This document shows positions 1 through 7,400 of a stretch of 14,221 nucleotides of DNA, in pieces. Location of the stretch: positions 1-14,221 of the forward strand of contig NZ_CASEGO010000130.1 of assembly GCF_949287625.1 (NCBI RefSeq), read 5' to 3'. The stretch's first letter is position 1; every line of letters starts with the position of its first letter. A program made the translations under genes and the position numbers. The stretch comes from an uncultured Brachyspira sp. (GTDB lineage: Bacteria; Spirochaetota; Brachyspiria; Brachyspirales; Brachyspiraceae). Under the pieces are notes generated by a model. It searched no databases. It was not told where the DNA came from and saw only the letters and a program-made list of their open reading frames with translations.

Positions 1-154
1 ATATGTCTTAAATGTATTATAATACCTGAAATTTAGGTTAAAAATGCAGTCTTTTTGGTTCTTTGTGTCAACAAAAGAACTGGGGTGTGGGGCAAAGCCA
101 CACAAATATCAAAATTTAAAAAATTTATTTTTTGACAAACTATATTTGTTTAGG
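1..154 (+). repeat. Intergenic mosaic repeat E1 (right part; left end outside the window)
   Basis: Non-coding repeat copy. Positions 39-67 recur exactly at 6994-7022 in E2, and 103-145 recur exactly at 7331-7373 in E3, so E1 combines segments found in two other copies. It holds small hairpins: GTGTGG (85-90) pairs with CCACAC (98-103), and GTTCTTT pairs with AAAGAAC around 58-79. The right end is a 23-bp 'type 2' end (132-154), TTGACAAAC followed by TATATTTGTTTAGG, next to TATATA. No coding potential is visible. The left boundary cannot be seen. Confidence 0.7.
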
Positions 155-160
155 TATATA
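132..160 (+). promoter_or_regulatory. Outward promoter in the right end of E1
   Basis: TTGACA (132-137), a 17-bp spacer and TATATA (155-160) form a near-consensus sigma-70-type promoter. An alternative -10, TATACT, lies at 157-162. It points out of the repeat toward the gene at 271 and would give a leader of about 100 nt. No better promoter is visible between the repeat and that gene. Confidence 0.55.
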
Positions 161-259
161 CTAATATCACTATATACAAATTTTCAACTTGCATAATAAA
201 TAAAATTCTAATCGCATTGAGCTTTTTATCGATAATGAAAACGATACATATTATACTAT

Positions 260-273
260 GGAGTAATAAAGTG
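260..273 (+). promoter_or_regulatory. Shine-Dalgarno GGAG that sets a GTG start
   Basis: GGAG (260-263) is followed by seven bases and then GTG (271-273), an ideal spacing. The in-frame upstream candidates, TTG at 217 and ATG at 235, have no comparable site. Starting at GTG also removes 18 residues that do not look like part of the protein. Confidence 0.7.
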
Positions 274-2127
274 CCAAGATACGAGCAGCTTAAAGCCAAA
301 TCTAAAGGTATATCATATACAAGACAAATACGCAATGAAAGCAAAGAGATAAATTTAAAAAAGCCTTTGATTATATCTGTTCTTTTTATCATTATTGCTG
401 CTGTCATTTTTACCACTTTCAAAAAATATTCTCCTATGGTAGATATAGCAATAAAAGATTTTTTCTCTATTAATCATAGAGAGGCTTTGGCTTTGGAAAG
501 TGATGGTATGTCTGAAGATACTGATAAAATGAGCTTTTTGAATAATATACCATTATTTAATTTCTTCATTAAAGCAAATACTAATGAAACTTTATCTGTA
601 ATGACCTATGAAACTAATTCCAAAATAGAAGCCGCTTTAGATACATTAACAAATGATTATAATTTTACAAACTCTAATATAATAACTAGAGAATCTCTTC
701 TTCCTTTTTTTAATAACAGCGGAGCAAGTAATTCTATTCTTTATGACAGCGGATATGTAGACTACGGAAATAATCATGCTTCTGTACTGTTTAGAGATGA
801 AAATAATAATTCAAATAATAATATAAATAATATAATAGATGAAAATACAGAAGAATATATAAATAGTGATAATAATATAAGTACTGATAATAATAACTAT
901 AATTATTTAGAGCAGATGATTCTAGAAAACAGAAATAATAATAATTCATCATCAAGAAGAAATAATATCATAAGTAATAATAATTCAGCAAATGAAAATA
1001 GAGATGTAAAAAATAATTCTTCAGCTATAAATAACTCTCATTCAGTAAACAATTCTTCTAATGAAAATAAAAGAATTGAAACAAATACTAATACGCCTAA
1101 AAGTATATTTGATGATATTCTAAAGCCTAAAGAAAATATAAAAAGAGAAACTACAACTATGAAGCCTGCATCTTCTACTACTTTCTCAAGCAGACCGCCT
1201 CGCAGCTATAATAATACTAATCAATATAGAAGTGCAGATGAACACTTGAAAAATAATAATACTGTAAATAATACAGATAAGTATATAGAGCAAAATAATG
1301 AAACTATACTATCATCAGACAGCTCTATTAAAAGAGAAGAAAACAGAATAATAAAAGAAAGTATTAAGAAAGAAAATAATTCTTCTTCTATGCCTGCACA
1401 GGATAGAAAGGATATTATCCGCTCTTCTATATATACAATGACTAATTCTTTGGATAAGGCTAATATTGATTATAATAGAGTTATAAATGATATGGTTAAT
1501 CCAAATAATAATAATGTTATTAAAAGAGAGGATAATACTAAGAAAGAAGACAATATAAAAAAAGATAATTCTATTAAAGATGAAAATAATAGTGTAAACA
1601 GTATCAAAGAAGATATAATGAAAAAAGCCCAAAATGATATTAATAATTATAATATTAGAAAAGCAAATAATACTGTAGAGAGGGCTTCTTTAGAGAGAGC
1701 TTTAAAAGATAATAACGATGAAGGTATATATTTGGTAGAATACAGCGAAAGCACTGGAGCTATAACATTAATATTTAGAAGCAGAAAATTTAATAATAAT
1801 TCTTCTATAAAAGAGGCTATAGATGAACTTCTTATTGGTGCTACAGATGAAGAAAATAACAGAAACATTATAAGCTGCATACCTAAAGGCACTAAATTAC
1901 TTGACATATTTGTAGAGGATAACACTGTATATTTAAACTTTAATGAAAACTTTGAGTTTAATCCTTTGGGCAGCGAGGGAACTATGGTACAGATTTATCA
2001 GTTTGTATATACAGCTACTCAGTTTGAAGGTATAGATAATGTTATATTCCTTATAAATGGAGAGCTTCATGAAACTATAGGTTCTGAGGGTGCTATAGAG
2101 AATATGCCTTTTAAAAGATTTGAATAA
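271..2127 (+). CDS. Membrane-anchored Asn-rich protein with C-terminal GerMN domain
   Basis: A 618-residue protein if started at GTG 271. The N-terminus is basic and cytoplasmic, followed by one membrane segment (about residues 33-50, LIISVLFIIIAAVIF). A long low-complexity region follows, very rich in Asn and Ser, with several (AAT)n codon runs and degenerate charged repeats (IKREE, IKKEN, KREDN, KKEDN). The C-terminal 130 residues (about 485-612) resemble the GerMN domain: an IKEAIDELL helix, 'CIPKGTKLLDIFVEDNTVYL', then a VYTATQFEGIDNVIFLINGE strand-helix-strand region. This suggests an extracytoplasmic globular domain on a flexible tether. In other bacteria GerMN domains occur in spore germination proteins and in envelope lipoproteins. 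No sporulation role is implied here. Possible roles in envelope or peptidoglycan are inference. It converges on the HATPase gene with 11 bp between stop codons. Confidence 0.75.
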   Translation: MPRYEQLKAKSKGISYTRQIRNESKEINLKKPLIISVLFIIIAAVIFTTFKKYSPMVDIAIKDFFSINHREALALESDGMSEDTDKMSFLNNIPLFNFFIKANTNETLSVMTYETNSKIEAALDTLTNDYNFTNSNIITRESLLPFFNNSGASNSILYDSGYVDYGNNHASVLFRDENNNSNNNINNIIDENTEEYINSDNNISTDNNNYNYLEQMILENRNNNNSSSRRNNIISNNNSANENRDVKNNSSAINNSHSVNNSSNENKRIETNTNTPKSIFDDILKPKENIKRETTTMKPASSTTFSSRPPRSYNNTNQYRSADEHLKNNNTVNNTDKYIEQNNETILSSDSSIKREENRIIKESIKKENNSSSMPAQDRKDIIRSSIYTMTNSLDKANIDYNRVINDMVNPNNNNVIKREDNTKKEDNIKKDNSIKDENNSVNSIKEDIMKKAQNDINNYNIRKANNTVERASLERALKDNNDEGIYLVEYSESTGAITLIFRSRKFNNNSSIKEAIDELLIGATDEENNRNIISCIPKGTKLLDIFVEDNTVYLNFNENFEFNPLGSEGTMVQIYQFVYTATQFEGIDNVIFLINGELHETIGSEGAIENMPFKRFE

Positions 2128-2146
2128 AAAAATATTAATTAATATT
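2126..2146 (-). terminator. Weak AT-only terminator-like palindrome between convergent genes
   Basis: AATATTAATTAATATT (2131-2146) is a perfect 16-bp palindrome. Read on the minus strand it is followed by a seven-T run (2126-2132). It lies at the stop codons of both convergent genes. The stem has no G or C, so efficiency is doubtful. Confidence 0.3.
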
Positions 2147-2960
2147 TATTATATACTATAAAGCTGAATTCTTTTCTTATAGGAAGTATCAATTTGGAAT
2201 GTGTTTTATTGTTCTCGTCGTATATTTGTAAATGATTATGCGGTTCAAGGTTTTGATTAAAAAGTCTTAAATCGCATAAGGCAAGACCAAATCCTGCACT
2301 TTCGCTATTGTCCAACTGCTCTGTGAAGAATTTTTCTATTAGATTTTTTTTATAGTATTCTTTGAAAGTTAATCTTTTAGAGTCTATTCTAGTTCTGCTT
2401 ATCATAGTTAGCGGTGCATCATTAACTATTTCAAAGTATATATCATTTTTATTTATTCTTGAGAGCAGTTTAATTGTTAATTTCTTTTTTATATCTTGAT
2501 TGCATAGAAGTAATTTTGAGTATTTTTCTTCATCTATTGGTATATTATTATCAATATCTTTTATAAGTTTATTTTCTAATCTTATATATTCTTTAAGTTC
2601 ATTTTTAGTATCATCATCTTTTAATATATTAGAATATTCGCTCATTATATCATAATCATCAAAATATTCTCCGCTTTCTATTTTTTTCGTGAAATTAGGG
2701 AATTTTTCTTCCAGTATTTTTATTGTTATGATATGGAGATATCTAGCTTTAATGGCATTAGATATAAGTTCCATTATAATATACACAGCATCACTTGCAT
2801 ATTTTTCTATTTTGTATTTTTTTAATATTTCTTCTATTATAAATATTATTTTTTGCTTAGTAATATTATCAAGCCAAGTAATATAAAATTTAATAGGTTC
2901 TTTTTTATGATTTTTTATATACTGCTGTATTTCTTCTATATTAGTTGAAGCGTCTATCAT
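2139..2960 (-). CDS. HATPase_c-fold ATP-binding protein (histidine-kinase-like, no phospho-acceptor His domain)
   Basis: 273 residues. An N-box-like helix is seen at 60-71 (YIIMELISNAIK, Glu64 and Asn68). A G1-like segment, FEIVNDAPL, lies at 176-184 and a glycine-rich G2 loop, SAGFGLALCD, at 221-230. These are marks of the GHKL ATP-binding fold of histidine kinases and anti-sigma kinases. There is no H-box or dimerisation domain, sensor or membrane segment, so it is not a complete sensor kinase. A charged insertion of about 80 residues (85-165) sits between the N-box and G1. Its ATG overlaps the lpxB stop as ATGA (2957-2960), and only a weak AAGAGA precedes it, so translation is probably coupled to lpxB. 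It is the last gene of the fabZ-lpxA-lpxB operon. A regulatory or chaperone-like role is unknown. Confidence 0.75.
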   Translation of the reverse strand: MIDASTNIEEIQQYIKNHKKEPIKFYITWLDNITKQKIIFIIEEILKKYKIEKYASDAVYIIMELISNAIKARYLHIITIKILEEKFPNFTKKIESGEYFDDYDIMSEYSNILKDDDTKNELKEYIRLENKLIKDIDNNIPIDEEKYSKLLLCNQDIKKKLTIKLLSRINKNDIYFEIVNDAPLTMISRTRIDSKRLTFKEYYKKNLIEKFFTEQLDNSESAGFGLALCDLRLFNQNLEPHNHLQIYDENNKTHSKLILPIRKEFSFIVYNKY

Positions 2961-4087
2961 GATTTTATAATCTCTTTTGCTATGCGTTCAAGCACATTTT
3001 TTTCGCCTAAAGTTTCTCTTACTCTAAGCAGATTGCTGCTTACTTTTTTATAATATTCTTTATCGGTTAGATATTTTATAATATGACTTGTAATAGCATT
3101 CGGATTACAGTCATTTTGCAGTAATTCTGGAGCTGCCTCTTCATTAAGCAGAACATTAGGCATTCCAACATACTTTATATTTGTAAGTAATTTGCCAAGA
3201 AAGAATGTAATATATGATATTTTATAGCATATTACCATAGGCTTACCATAACATGCAGCCAAAAGACTTGCAGTACCGCTTGACATTATTAAGGCATCAG
3301 AGTATGAATATACATAATCTTTATCTTCTCCTGATAATAGTGAGTAGCTTACATCTTTTAATAAATCTTTATAATTATCAATAATTTTTTTTATAGGTTC
3401 TGTATATTCAGGGTATGCTATAGGTATTACAAATCTTATATTGGACGAAAGCATATCATTAAGCATTTTTATAGATTTGATAAATACAGGAGCAAGCTGT
3501 TTTATTTCCTGATGCCTGCTTCCAAAAAGTACTCCTACTGTATATTCTTTTTTAGGCATATTAAGTTCTGGTATTTTTTTATCATAATCCAAATCAGCAA
3601 ATGGATGTCCGCTATACATTACATTGCAGCCGTATTTTTTATATACTTCATAATCAAATAAAAATGGTGTTATTATTTTTTTAGCAGAAAGAAGTTTCTT
3701 TGCATTCCAAGCTCCCCATATACCTACATGAGGCGGAAAATAATATATATATTCTATATTATTTGCCTTGCAGTATTTAGCTAAAAGTAAATTAACTCCC
3801 TGATTATCAACTAAGAGCATAATATCTACTTTATTTTTTTTAAGATAGTCCTGAAGTATATTGAAAGCACCAAGTTTTTTAAAAGCATATACTGGATTAG
3901 CACCCTCAAATATTCCCATAGTGGATAAAGTAGACATGTCGGATAATATATTGACATTTGCTTTTTTCATTTCAACGCCGCCGAATCCGTCTAAAATTAT
4001 ACTAGGGTCTAATTCCTTTATCTTTTTTGCTAATAAAGCTCCTTGAATGTCGCCAGATACTTCTCCCGTAGCTATAAATATTCTCAT
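2957..4087 (-). CDS. lpxB: Lipid-A-disaccharide synthase LpxB
   Basis: Family GT19 glycosyltransferase. It joins UDP-2,3-diacylglucosamine and lipid X to form the beta-1,6 lipid A disaccharide at the inner face of the cytoplasmic membrane. At 376 residues it is close to the E. coli enzyme (382). Visible motifs are GEVSGD (8-13), TMGIFE (56-61), GHPFADL (160-166), LFGSRHQEI (187-195) and SSGTASLLA (269-277), followed by GKPMVICYKIS. Asp94 and Arg191 correspond to E. coli Asp98 and Arg201. Two positions look divergent: the usual D-A-P-D-F-N motif reads DNQGVN (94-99), and the Glu normally after SGTA-S/T-L is Leu276. Third gene of the operon, 27 bp after lpxA, with no clear Shine-Dalgarno. Its stop overlaps the next start. 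Confidence 0.93.
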   Translation of the reverse strand: MRIFIATGEVSGDIQGALLAKKIKELDPSIILDGFGGVEMKKANVNILSDMSTLSTMGIFEGANPVYAFKKLGAFNILQDYLKKNKVDIMLLVDNQGVNLLLAKYCKANNIEYIYYFPPHVGIWGAWNAKKLLSAKKIITPFLFDYEVYKKYGCNVMYSGHPFADLDYDKKIPELNMPKKEYTVGVLFGSRHQEIKQLAPVFIKSIKMLNDMLSSNIRFVIPIAYPEYTEPIKKIIDNYKDLLKDVSYSLLSGEDKDYVYSYSDALIMSSGTASLLAACYGKPMVICYKISYITFFLGKLLTNIKYVGMPNVLLNEEAAPELLQNDCNPNAITSHIIKYLTDKEYYKKVSSNLLRVRETLGEKNVLERIAKEIIKS

Positions 4088-4114
4088 ATTGTTTGTAGTT
4101 TTATTTTGAACAAA

Positions 4115-4909
4115 TTATACAGTTTTTTTAGGAGTAATTCCTCTTCTTGCTTTAGAAATAAACTCTACAATACTTCTAGCTATATCATTTAATGAATTGT
4201 CATTTAAATATGTATCTAAAAACTCTTGTTTTGTTTTATTCCAATTATACCACATATCATAAGCTGCTTCAGCCTGAGATATCTGCTCGGATGTAAAACC
4301 AGCTCTTCTCATACCAACCAAATTTAATTTATAGATAATGGCCTCTCCAGCATGAGCTGTCAAAGCAAAAGGAAGTATATCTCTTCCAACTGCAGACATA
4401 CCGCTAATCATAGCATACTGTCCAATAGCACAAAATTGATGTATTACACAGTTTCCAGATATAAAAGCACCTTTTTCTACTCTTACATGCCCTGCTACTA
4501 AAGCACCATTACATATAATTACATTATCCTGTATTTCGCAGTCATGGGCAACATGACCTGTAGCCATTATATAACAGTTATTTCCTATTGTTGTTTTTGC
4601 ATTTTCTTTAGAAGCTCTGTGTAAATTAGCGAACTCTCTGATTTCATTTCCATCTCCTATTTCTAGGAAAGTTACTGTTTTTCTGTCAAAGTGTATATCC
4701 TGAGGCAGATTGCCTAGAACAGCATGATCATGAATAATATTATTTTTTCCTATAGTAGTATATTCTTTTATAACTGTATGAGCACCTATAACAGTATTTT
4801 CTCCGATATTTACTTCTCCTTCTATAATAGCATAAGGACCAATTACGGCACTATCTGCTATTTTGGCAGATTCCGATATAATTGCAGTTTTATGTATATT
4901 ATTTGACAT
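4115..4909 (-). CDS. lpxA: Acyl-ACP--UDP-N-acetylglucosamine O-acyltransferase LpxA
   Basis: First enzyme of lipid A synthesis. It moves a (R)-3-hydroxyacyl chain from ACP to the 3-OH of UDP-GlcNAc in the cytoplasm. At 264 residues it matches the family (E. coli 262). The N-terminal two thirds are hexapeptide repeats of a left-handed beta-helix (IxxxAxIxxxAVIGPYAIIEG...). The catalytic histidine is His122 in GHVAHDC, corresponding to E. coli His125. Then come VIHQFCAIGQYAMISGMSAVGRDI and a helical C-terminus with NLVGMRRAGF. Gly170 aligns with E. coli Gly173, the acyl-length 'ruler' residue, which by analogy favours a long hydroxyacyl chain (inference). AGGAAA lies 5 nt before the start. The gap to fabZ is 13 bp, typical of co-translated lipid A genes. 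Confidence 0.95.
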   Translation of the reverse strand: MSNNIHKTAIISESAKIADSAVIGPYAIIEGEVNIGENTVIGAHTVIKEYTTIGKNNIIHDHAVLGNLPQDIHFDRKTVTFLEIGDGNEIREFANLHRASKENAKTTIGNNCYIMATGHVAHDCEIQDNVIICNGALVAGHVRVEKGAFISGNCVIHQFCAIGQYAMISGMSAVGRDILPFALTAHAGEAIIYKLNLVGMRRAGFTSEQISQAEAAYDMWYNWNKTKQEFLDTYLNDNSLNDIARSIVEFISKARRGITPKKTV

Positions 4910-4922
4910 TTTAATTTCCTAA

Positions 4923-5387
4923 TTATTTTTCTATTTTCATAGCCTCTTTATCTACTAAGAATAACCCCAAATCAGCAGAGCATGCAAGTTTATCATTTAC
5001 TTTAACTTCGCCATGTGTCTTGAGCAGATTGTTACTGAATGCTTCAACTGTAACAAACATATCCATAACATCGCCCGGTATTACAGGGTTTTTAAACTTT
5101 ACATTATCTATTTTAGCAAAGAACATAAACTTTTTGCCGTATTCATCAGGCTTTAAAATCTTTGTATAGCAGTATATTCCAGAAGTCTGAGCTAATGCTT
5201 CAACCATTAAAACCCCAGGCATAATAGGGCTTTCAGGAAAATGTCCAGTGAATTGGGGTTCATTAAAAGTTACATTTTTTACAGCATGTATTTTTCCTTC
5301 TTCAATACTTTCTACTTTATCTACAAGCAGAAAAGGGTATCTATGAGGTAATAATTCCATTATTTTGTTTATATTAATTTTTTCCAT
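4923..5387 (-). CDS. fabZ: (3R)-hydroxyacyl-ACP dehydratase FabZ
   Basis: Dehydrates (R)-3-hydroxyacyl-ACP to trans-2-enoyl-ACP in type II fatty acid synthesis, competing with LpxA for the same substrate. It has 154 residues and a single hot-dog fold. Family motifs are LLPHRYPFLLVD (12-23), GHFPESPIMPGV (48-59) with catalytic His49, and MVEALAQTSGI (61-71) with catalytic Glu63. A C-terminal FKNPVIPGD segment is also typical. AGGAA (5396-5400) lies 8 nt before the ATG. It is the first gene of the operon, and the order fabZ-lpxA-lpxB is the common arrangement. lpxD, often just upstream, is not here. Confidence 0.95.
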   Translation of the reverse strand: MEKININKIMELLPHRYPFLLVDKVESIEEGKIHAVKNVTFNEPQFTGHFPESPIMPGVLMVEALAQTSGIYCYTKILKPDEYGKKFMFFAKIDNVKFKNPVIPGDVMDMFVTVEAFSNNLLKTHGEVKVNDKLACSADLGLFLVDKEAMKIEK

Positions 5388-5443
5388 TTGTCATATTCCT
5401 TTAAACAAATAAATATAAAAAAAATTATATTAATATATGTAGA

Positions 5444-5472
5444 ATTATATCATATAATGATAAACCTTACAA
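5444..5472 (-). promoter_or_regulatory. Predicted promoter of the fabZ-lpxA-lpxB-HATPase operon
   Basis: On the minus strand, TTGTAA (5467-5472), a 17-bp spacer and TATAAT (5444-5449) lie about 57 bp upstream of the fabZ start. The -10 is a perfect consensus and the -35 matches 4 of 6. The -35 lies inside one arm of a perfect inverted repeat (5467-5501). Confidence 0.5.
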
Positions 5473-5501
5473 GTAAAAATATATATGATTTTTACTTGTA
5501 A
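5467..5501 (-). terminator. Perfect 14-bp inverted repeat after the alcohol dehydrogenase gene
   Basis: TTACAAGTAAAAAT (5467-5480) and its exact complement (5488-5501) are separated by 7 bp. It lies 18 bp past the dehydrogenase stop, so it may act as its terminator, but no T-run follows on the minus strand. It also overlaps the fabZ -35 box, so an operator is a fair alternative. Confidence 0.45.
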
Positions 5502-5519
5502 ATTATTTATATTTTTTAG

Positions 5520-6707
5520 TTAAACATTTGCCATCTTAAAAATATTATAAACATCATCTCTATTTAAAGCTCTAAAATGTTTAAACTCTAGTTTTCCGTC
5601 TTTTATACATCTTCTTGTTAAATCTTGTAAAACTTCTTCGCTTTGCACGCCAATTCCTAGCTCTGTAAAATTAGTAGGCATGTTTATTTGTTTAAAATAT
5701 TCTATAGTTTTTTCTATGCCTTTAAGTCCAGTATCATCATCTATACCCCAAACATTTTTTGAGTACTGAATAAATCTTTGTCTCTTATCTTTAAGGCAGT
5801 ATTTAGCCCAAGAACCCCACATAGCAGAAAGACTTGCTCCATGGGCTACATCAAATTTCGCACTTAATTCATGACCGAATTTATGAACTATAAAATCAAA
5901 ACTAAGTCCAAGACCAGTTAAAGTATTATGAGATAAACTTCCGCACCACATAAGCTCGCTCATAGCGTCATAATTAGTTTTGTCTTTCATAGCTATTAAT
6001 CCATTTTTAAATATTGTTCTCAAAACCGCCTCAGCTATAGCATCAGTTGTCTGATTATTATCACCGTTTACAGAGCCTTCGCTGTCTCCAAAATATCTGT
6101 CGAATGTATGCATAAGCATGTCTGATATTCCGCATGCCACCTGATAATAAGGCAGAGTAAATGTAAGACAAGGATTCATTATTGCAAATTTAGGACGGTT
6201 AAACTCTGTAGGAAGTCCTCTTTTATCTAATGTTTCTTCATTTGTAAGTACTGCCGAATTACTTGTCTCACTTCCTGCTGCTGATATTGTAAGTATGCAG
6301 CCTATAGGCATACTTTTTTCTACTTCTTTTACTCTAGTCCAAAAATCCCATATATCAATTTCTGGATTAGATGCCCCATGTGCTATTGCTTTGGCTGTAT
6401 CTATAACGCTTCCGCCTCCTACTGCCAGTATAAAATCAGCATCAAAATCTATTGCTTTTTTTACGCCTTCTCTTGCATGGGATAGAGTAGGGTTAGCTCT
6501 CACATTACCAAATAATTCATATTCTATATTTTCTTTTTTTAATATGTTTTCTACTTTATTGAGAAGTCCGCTTTCTTTTACGCTTTTTGTGCCGTATACC
6601 GCCAATACTTTTTTGCATCCTAAATTTTTTATTTCACTGCCAACTTTGTTTTCTGTATCTTTTCCAAATATTACTTTTGTAGGATTATTAAATATAAAAC
6701 TTTGCAT
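5520..6707 (-). CDS. Iron-containing alcohol dehydrogenase (YqhD/butanol dehydrogenase type)
   Basis: Cytoplasmic NAD(P)H-dependent aldehyde/alcohol oxidoreductase of the group III metal-dependent family, 395 residues, full length. The N-terminal nucleotide-binding half has KVIFGKD, then AVGGGSVIDTAKAIA (95-109). The C-terminal metal-binding half carries the four ligand positions expected from YqhD: Asp196 and His200 (GISDMLMHT), His279 (KFGHELSA) and His289 (DVAHGASL). A bound Fe or Zn is likely. The exact substrate cannot be read from sequence; short-chain aldehydes or butanal are typical, and detoxification or fermentative NAD(P)H disposal are plausible roles. AAGGA lies about 7 nt before the ATG. 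The gene seems monocistronic, with its own promoter (6734-6761) and a second possible promoter from repeat E2. Confidence 0.9.
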   Translation of the reverse strand: MQSFIFNNPTKVIFGKDTENKVGSEIKNLGCKKVLAVYGTKSVKESGLLNKVENILKKENIEYELFGNVRANPTLSHAREGVKKAIDFDADFILAVGGGSVIDTAKAIAHGASNPEIDIWDFWTRVKEVEKSMPIGCILTISAAGSETSNSAVLTNEETLDKRGLPTEFNRPKFAIMNPCLTFTLPYYQVACGISDMLMHTFDRYFGDSEGSVNGDNNQTTDAIAEAVLRTIFKNGLIAMKDKTNYDAMSELMWCGSLSHNTLTGLGLSFDFIVHKFGHELSAKFDVAHGASLSAMWGSWAKYCLKDKRQRFIQYSKNVWGIDDDTGLKGIEKTIEYFKQINMPTNFTELGIGVQSEEVLQDLTRRCIKDGKLEFKHFRALNRDDVYNIFKMANV

Positions 6708-6733
6708 GTAAATATCCTTATGTTTTTTATAGT

Positions 6734-6761
6734 ATTATAAATATTTTTCTTTGTTAATCAA
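6734..6761 (-). promoter_or_regulatory. Predicted proper promoter of the alcohol dehydrogenase gene
   Basis: Minus-strand TTGATT (6756-6761), a 16-bp spacer and TATAAT (6734-6739) lie just upstream of the Shine-Dalgarno. The expected transcript start is about 20 nt before the ATG. Confidence 0.45.
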
Positions 6762-6802
6762 GTTGGTATGATGCAGTTTATTTTTTTATATATTTGTTTA
6801 GG

Positions 6803-6831
6803 TATATACTGAAAATTTTTAACTTTGTCAA
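6803..6831 (-). promoter_or_regulatory. Outward promoter in the left end of repeat E2, facing the alcohol dehydrogenase gene
   Basis: Minus-strand TTGACA (6826-6831), a 17-bp spacer and TATATA (6803-6808). It points out of E2 at the dehydrogenase start about 100 bp away, so it could act as a second, repeat-borne promoter. Confidence 0.5.
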
Positions 6832-7048
6832 TTGGTATACATTATACAGAATTATCAACTTTTTTGTCGCACACGCTTTGCGGGCTTCGCCAAAGTTTTT
6901 ATCCTTCGGATACGTTTCACGAAAAACGCAATTTCTAGAACTTTATATTTTAAAGATATGTATTAAACGTATGGTAATCTCTGAAATTTGGGCTAAAAAT
7001 GCAGTCTTTTTGGTTCTTTGTGCCAACAAAAGACTGTATTTGTTTAGG
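6809..7048. repeat. Intergenic mosaic repeat E2
   Basis: About 240 bp, non-coding. The left end is a 'type 1' end: CTGAAAATTTTTAA then CTTTGTCAA (6809-6831), flanked by TATATA. The right end is a degenerate 'type 2' end (TATTTGTTTAGG at 7037-7048), apparently shortened by an internal deletion compared with E1 after AAAAGA. The interior has a GC-rich cassette (about 6867-6890, from GTCGCACACG to GCTTCGCC), an ATCC-TTC-GGAT mini-hairpin (about 6900-6910) and a 29-bp segment identical to E1 (6994-7022). Left of it, 6786-6802 resembles a leftover type 2 end. ORFs here are chance frames. Confidence 0.6.
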
Positions 7049-7077
7049 TATATACTAAAAATTTTTGAGTTTGTCAA
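7049..7077 (-). promoter_or_regulatory. Outward promoter in the left end of repeat E3
   Basis: Minus-strand TTGACA (7072-7077), a 17-bp spacer and TATATA (7049-7054). Transcription would run left through E2 toward the alcohol dehydrogenase gene. Confidence 0.45.
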
Positions 7078-7383
7078 TTTTTTTTATTCAACTTTTTCCC
7101 GCCGCAAAAAGTTGCAAAAAGTGCAAGTAAAAAAATAATACTAAATAGTACTAATTATTTTATATGTATGATAAATTACTAAATTTAGTGTAAAATGTAG
7201 CCTTTCGCTTCCGACACCACAGGTGGACTTCGTCGGCACGCAGAGCGAGGCAGACAGGTGTCATAAAAGAACTGGGGTTGCCGAAGGCACGCAGAGCGGG
7301 CACGACTGTGTGCTTCGCAGCAAAGCCTCGCAAATATCAAAATTTAAAAAATTTATTTTTTGACAAACTATATCTGTTTTAGG
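7055..7383 (+). repeat. Intergenic mosaic repeat E3 (inverted partner of E4)
   Basis: 329 bp, non-coding. The left end is type 1 (7055-7077) and the right end is type 2 (7360-7383), each bordered by TATATA. Exact blocks shared with E4 in opposite orientation are 7037-7099 (63 bp), 7108-7168 (61 bp), 7253-7281 (29 bp) and 7283-7308 (26 bp). The AT-rich parts alternate with GC-rich hairpin modules, including GGCACGCAGAGCG twice (7235-7247 and 7286-7298) and a 22-bp cassette from GACACC to TTCGTC (7213-7234). The right 43 bp up to the promoter (7331-7373) match E1. Confidence 0.7.
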
Positions 7384-7389
7384 TATATA
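7360..7389 (+). promoter_or_regulatory. Outward promoter in the right end of repeat E3
   Basis: TTGACA (7360-7365), an 18-bp spacer and TATATA (7384-7389), plus strand. It faces the 3' end of the flavoprotein gene in antisense and meets the hairpin at 7401-7436 almost at once, so productive antisense transcription may be blocked. Confidence 0.4.
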
Positions 7390-7400
7390 TTAAAAATTAA

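Noticed and set aside
1315..1925. Minus-strand ORFs of about 100 residues inside the GerMN gene
   Set aside because: They are shadows of the AAT-rich coding strand, with Ile/Phe-rich meaningless translations and no ribosome sites.
271..2127. Spore germination protein
   Set aside because: GerMN domains occur outside spore formers, and nothing else in the window points to sporulation.
6295..6711. 138-residue plus-strand ORF inside the alcohol dehydrogenase gene
   Set aside because: It is antisense to a clearly conserved enzyme and has no supporting start signal.
6794..7138. 114-residue plus-strand ORF across E2 and E3
   Set aside because: It lies entirely in repeat sequence, has no ribosome site, reads across repeat boundaries and is made of palindromic modules shared with non-coding copies.
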